The position numbers and the translations under genes are program-made. Below the pieces are notes generated by a model, which worked only from the letters and a program-made list of their open reading frames with translations, was not told the origin of the DNA and ran no database searches. Below, piece by piece: positions 61,547 to 64,000 of a DNA stretch of 64,000 bases. Source of the stretch: Chitinophaga pendula (GTDB lineage: Bacteria > Bacteroidota > Bacteroidia > Chitinophagales > Chitinophagaceae). Each line of letters begins with the position of its first letter. The first letter of the stretch is position 1. The stretch is from NCBI RefSeq assembly GCF_020386615.1, contig NZ_CP077769.1:2294001-2358000 (forward strand). The letters run 5' to 3'.

Positions 61547-64000
61547 ATGAAATCCATCTACGCTATTTTCATGGTGTGTCACCTGTTATGTCCACTAATG
61601 CTTTTGGCCCAGTCGCGGACGATCACCGGGAAGGTCAGTGCTGCGGAAGGCGGTACACCATTACCTGGGGTGACCATACAGGTTAAAGGCACCAACGAAG
61701 GTACTACCACTGATGCACAGGGTAATTACCGTATTACTGTTCAGCAGGCTGACGCGCAGCTTATCTTTCGTTTTATTGGTTACCTGGCGGTATCGTTGCC
61801 GGCGGCCGGGCAGACGGTGATCAACGTATCGCTGAAGCCGGATACCCGCAACCTGGAGCAGGTGGTGGTAACGGCGTTAGGTATTGTAAGGCGGGAGCGT
61901 TCAGTAGGCTATGCGACCCAACAGGTGAAGGGAGAGAACCTGACGCTGACGAAAGAACAGAATGTGATCGGATCTTTGTCGGGCAAGATCGCGGGTGTGC
62001 AGGTAACCGGTTCTTCCGGCGCCAGCATGGGAGGTACGCAGAAGATAAAGATACGCGGTGTCAACTCCATCAATGGTGCGGATCAGCCGCTGATCGTGAT
62101 AGACGGTACGCCGGTGTCTAACAGTAACTTCTCTGCGGAGCGTAATGGTCCGGACCTGGGTAACCTGGCACAGGATATCAACCCGGATGATATTGCTTCT
62201 ATCTCCGTCCTGAAAGGACCCGCGGCCAGCGCCCTGTATGGTTTGCGTGGTCAGTTTGGCGTAGTGATGATCACTACAAAAAAAGGCTCCCGTAAAGGGG
62301 ATAAAAAGGTGAGTGTAGACTTCAGCTCTGCCTTTTCACTGGAGAGAGCCGGCAACTTCATGCCTTTACAGAACACCTATGGTGGTGGTGGCAGTCAGAC
62401 CTTTTCTACGATCAATGTAAACGGTGTACAGCAGCCTTTTGTGTCCGGCACGGATGAAAGCTGGGGGCCCAAGATGGACGGAAGACCTGTAAGACATATG
62501 TATAGCTGGTTCCCAGCAGATCCTGACTATGGCAAGCTGACACCTTTTTCTCCTCATCCGGACAACATCAAAGACTTTTATCGCACAGGATATACCTTTA
62601 ACAACAACATCTCCATATCCGGCGGCGGAGAGAACAGCTCTTTCCGGTTATCCTATAACAATACCCGCATAGAAGGGGTGGAGCCCAATACCTGGTTGAA
62701 AAGGAATAACCTGGGTTTCAACGGATCACTCAACATCACCCCCTCGCTGCAGGTGAACACCAGTCTGAATTATGCAAACAACAATGCACAGCGACCTTCA
62801 CAGGGATACTATGAAGGGTCGCGTAACTTCGTACAGTGGTTCCAGCGATCGCTGGATATGAAAAAGCTGCGGCAGTATAAATATGCGGATGGCCGTTTTT
62901 ATCACTGGAACCTGAACGACCCGACACAACCGGGATTCCTCGAGTCGGTGAGCGACTGGAATAATCCCTACTTTGAAGCGTATGAGAACCCTGCTCATGA
63001 CAGCAGGGACCGGTTCTTCGGAAATGTAGGCCTGATATATGACCCGCTGCCGGGATTGAAGCTAAGCGGTTTTGTAAGAGGAGACATGTACATACAACAA
63101 CTGGATAAGCGGGAGGCCATCGGCGGCCGGCGATTGAATAGTTATTCTACCGGCAAATATCAGAACAAGGAGATGAACTATGAATTCCTGGCCCAGTACA
63201 ACCGGGAATGGGGAGACATTTCGCTGAATGCTAATCTTGGCGCCAACCTGCTCACACAACGGTATTCCTACCTGTCGGCGGCGACACAGGGCGGGTTGAG
63301 TGTGCCGAATTTCTTTAACATCAGCGCATCGAAAGAAAGGCCCAGCATCACGGATTATCTTCGCCGTAAAGAGATCTACAGCTATTTCGGATCGGCTACA
63401 GTCGGATATAAAGATATCTACTACCTGGATGCTACCTTACGCAATGACCGCTCTTCTGCACTGCCTAAAGGCAACAATTCTTACTGGTATGCTTCCGGTG
63501 CAGCCAGTATTGTATTCAGCGAGCTGTTGAAATGGGAACCATTATCCTTTGGTAAACTCCGGGTGAGCCTGGCGCAGGCCGGTTCTGACCTGGATGCCTA
63601 CCGTATCAGCCAGACCTATAACCTGCGCGCGCCGATCGGTACTACCTATCCTATGTCAGTACCGGATACGCTCAACAATCCGAATATCAAACCCGCAATA
63701 GGCACTTCTTTCGAGGCAGGGGTGGAGCTGCGTTTTCTCAACAACCGTGTGGGACTGGATGTAACTTACTACAACCAGCAGAACAAGGACCAGGTAATCC
63801 GGCTGGATGTATCAGGTACCAGCGGTTTCTCCTATTACTGGGTAAATGCCGGCAATATTCAGAACAAGGGGATCGAAGTGAGCCTGAATGGACAACCGGT
63901 GAAAAGCCGATTGTTCAACTGGACGACGGTGTTCAATATCAGCCGGAACACCAGCCTGATCAAATCTCTTTATCCTGGTATCAACAACCTGATATTAGAT
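61547..64000 (+). CDS. SusC/RagA-type TonB-linked outer membrane porin (partial, 3' end outside window)
   Basis: 818 codons are seen from ATG 61547. Signal peptide (to about LLAQS), then a CarboxypepD_reg-like domain (RTITGKVSAAEGGTPLPGV, GTTTDAQGNYRITV, FIGY), then a plug domain with GKIAGVQVTGSSGA, IKIRGVNSINGADQPLIVIDG and VLKGPAASALYG, followed by barrel strands rich in aromatic residues. Known: SusC porins import glycans or peptides with a SusD lipoprotein, usually encoded directly downstream; that region is outside the window. The substrate cannot be told. It stands after a terminator, so it starts a new transcript. Confidence 0.95.
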   Translation, partial: MKSIYAIFMVCHLLCPLMLLAQSRTITGKVSAAEGGTPLPGVTIQVKGTNEGTTTDAQGNYRITVQQADAQLIFRFIGYLAVSLPAAGQTVINVSLKPDTRNLEQVVVTALGIVRRERSVGYATQQVKGENLTLTKEQNVIGSLSGKIAGVQVTGSSGASMGGTQKIKIRGVNSINGADQPLIVIDGTPVSNSNFSAERNGPDLGNLAQDINPDDIASISVLKGPAASALYGLRGQFGVVMITTKKGSRKGDKKVSVDFSSAFSLERAGNFMPLQNTYGGGGSQTFSTINVNGVQQPFVSGTDESWGPKMDGRPVRHMYSWFPADPDYGKLTPFSPHPDNIKDFYRTGYTFNNNISISGGGENSSFRLSYNNTRIEGVEPNTWLKRNNLGFNGSLNITPSLQVNTSLNYANNNAQRPSQGYYEGSRNFVQWFQRSLDMKKLRQYKYADGRFYHWNLNDPTQPGFLESVSDWNNPYFEAYENPAHDSRDRFFGNVGLIYDPLPGLKLSGFVRGDMYIQQLDKREAIGGRRLNSYSTGKYQNKEMNYEFLAQYNREWGDISLNANLGANLLTQRYSYLSAATQGGLSVPNFFNISASKERPSITDYLRRKEIYSYFGSATVGYKDIYYLDATLRNDRSSALPKGNNSYWYASGAASIVFSELLKWEPLSFGKLRVSLAQAGSDLDAYRISQTYNLRAPIGTTYPMSVPDTLNNPNIKPAIGTSFEAGVELRFLNNRVGLDVTYYNQQNKDQVIRLDVSGTSGFSYYWVNAGNIQNKGIEVSLNGQPVKSRLFNWTTVFNISRNTSLIKSLYPGINNLILD

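Overview
The window looks like a chromosomal segment of a Bacteroidota bacterium, most likely a Chitinophaga-like member of the Chitinophagaceae. This rests on several signs: secreted giants with type IX secretion (T9SS) C-terminal sorting domains, a SusC/RagA TonB-dependent porin, lipoproteins with Bacteroidota-style signals, candidate promoters of the TAnnTTTG type, and a class I lanthipeptide-like leader. No rRNA, tRNA, CRISPR array, phage or intact transposon was recognised. The species assignment is inference.

Left part (1-12.5 kb). Two paralogous secreted esterases lie head to tail on the minus strand. One is cut by the window edge. The other is a 2261-residue multidomain T9SS protein that carries an unnamed ~170-residue module three times. 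Next come a lipoprotein recognisable as a cholesterol-dependent-cytolysin-like (CDC-like) pore-forming protein, a convergent unknown lipoprotein, and a zinc alcohol dehydrogenase.

Accessory stretch (12.5-18.4 kb). This holds an orphan lanthipeptide-like precursor with a duplicated core, a frameshifted gene remnant, a small membrane protein, and a three-gene exporter operon: an ABC membrane domain without its ATPase, an HlyD adaptor and a TolC-like channel. A 108-bp MITE-like or terminator structure follows.

Mixed genes (18.4-25.2 kb). Here are an EndoH-like GH18 lipoprotein, a PorT-type barrel, an unknown protein, a three-gene NmrA/AraC/VOC unit and a secreted M20 amidohydrolase.

Exopolysaccharide (EPS) region (25.7-59.3 kb). 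Two divergent arms meet near 35.5 kb. The minus arm, in transcription order, has a GT2 (35.3 kb), then, behind its own long leader, a Wzz/BY-kinase-like protein, an acyltransferase, a 37-residue membrane protein, an O-antigen-ligase/Wzy-type polymerase, a half-size TolC-like protein, an esterase and a second acyltransferase, closed by a strong terminator. The plus arm has a receiver-only regulator, a sugar-phosphate transferase with a pseudo-receiver, two GT2 enzymes, an asparagine synthase homologue, a GT4 and a methyltransferase, followed by a PL8 lyase. A second set (49.2-59.3 kb) has a GT14 with a Wzx flippase, a giant esterase/beta-helix/PKD-repeat T9SS protein, and a hexapeptide acetyltransferase with a GT4. 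Together they suggest synthesis by a Wzx/Wzy-like route from a polyprenyl-linked sugar, decoration by acyl and methyl groups, and surface remodelling by the lyase and esterases. No Wza-type export lipoprotein was seen. Between the halves lie a 14-copy, ~11-bp-phased TATA array and a six-cysteine double-glycine peptide.

Right end (59.5-64 kb). A GNAT-nitrilase fusion with a thiamine-binding (MTH1187-type) protein is followed by a SusC-like porin that runs off the window.
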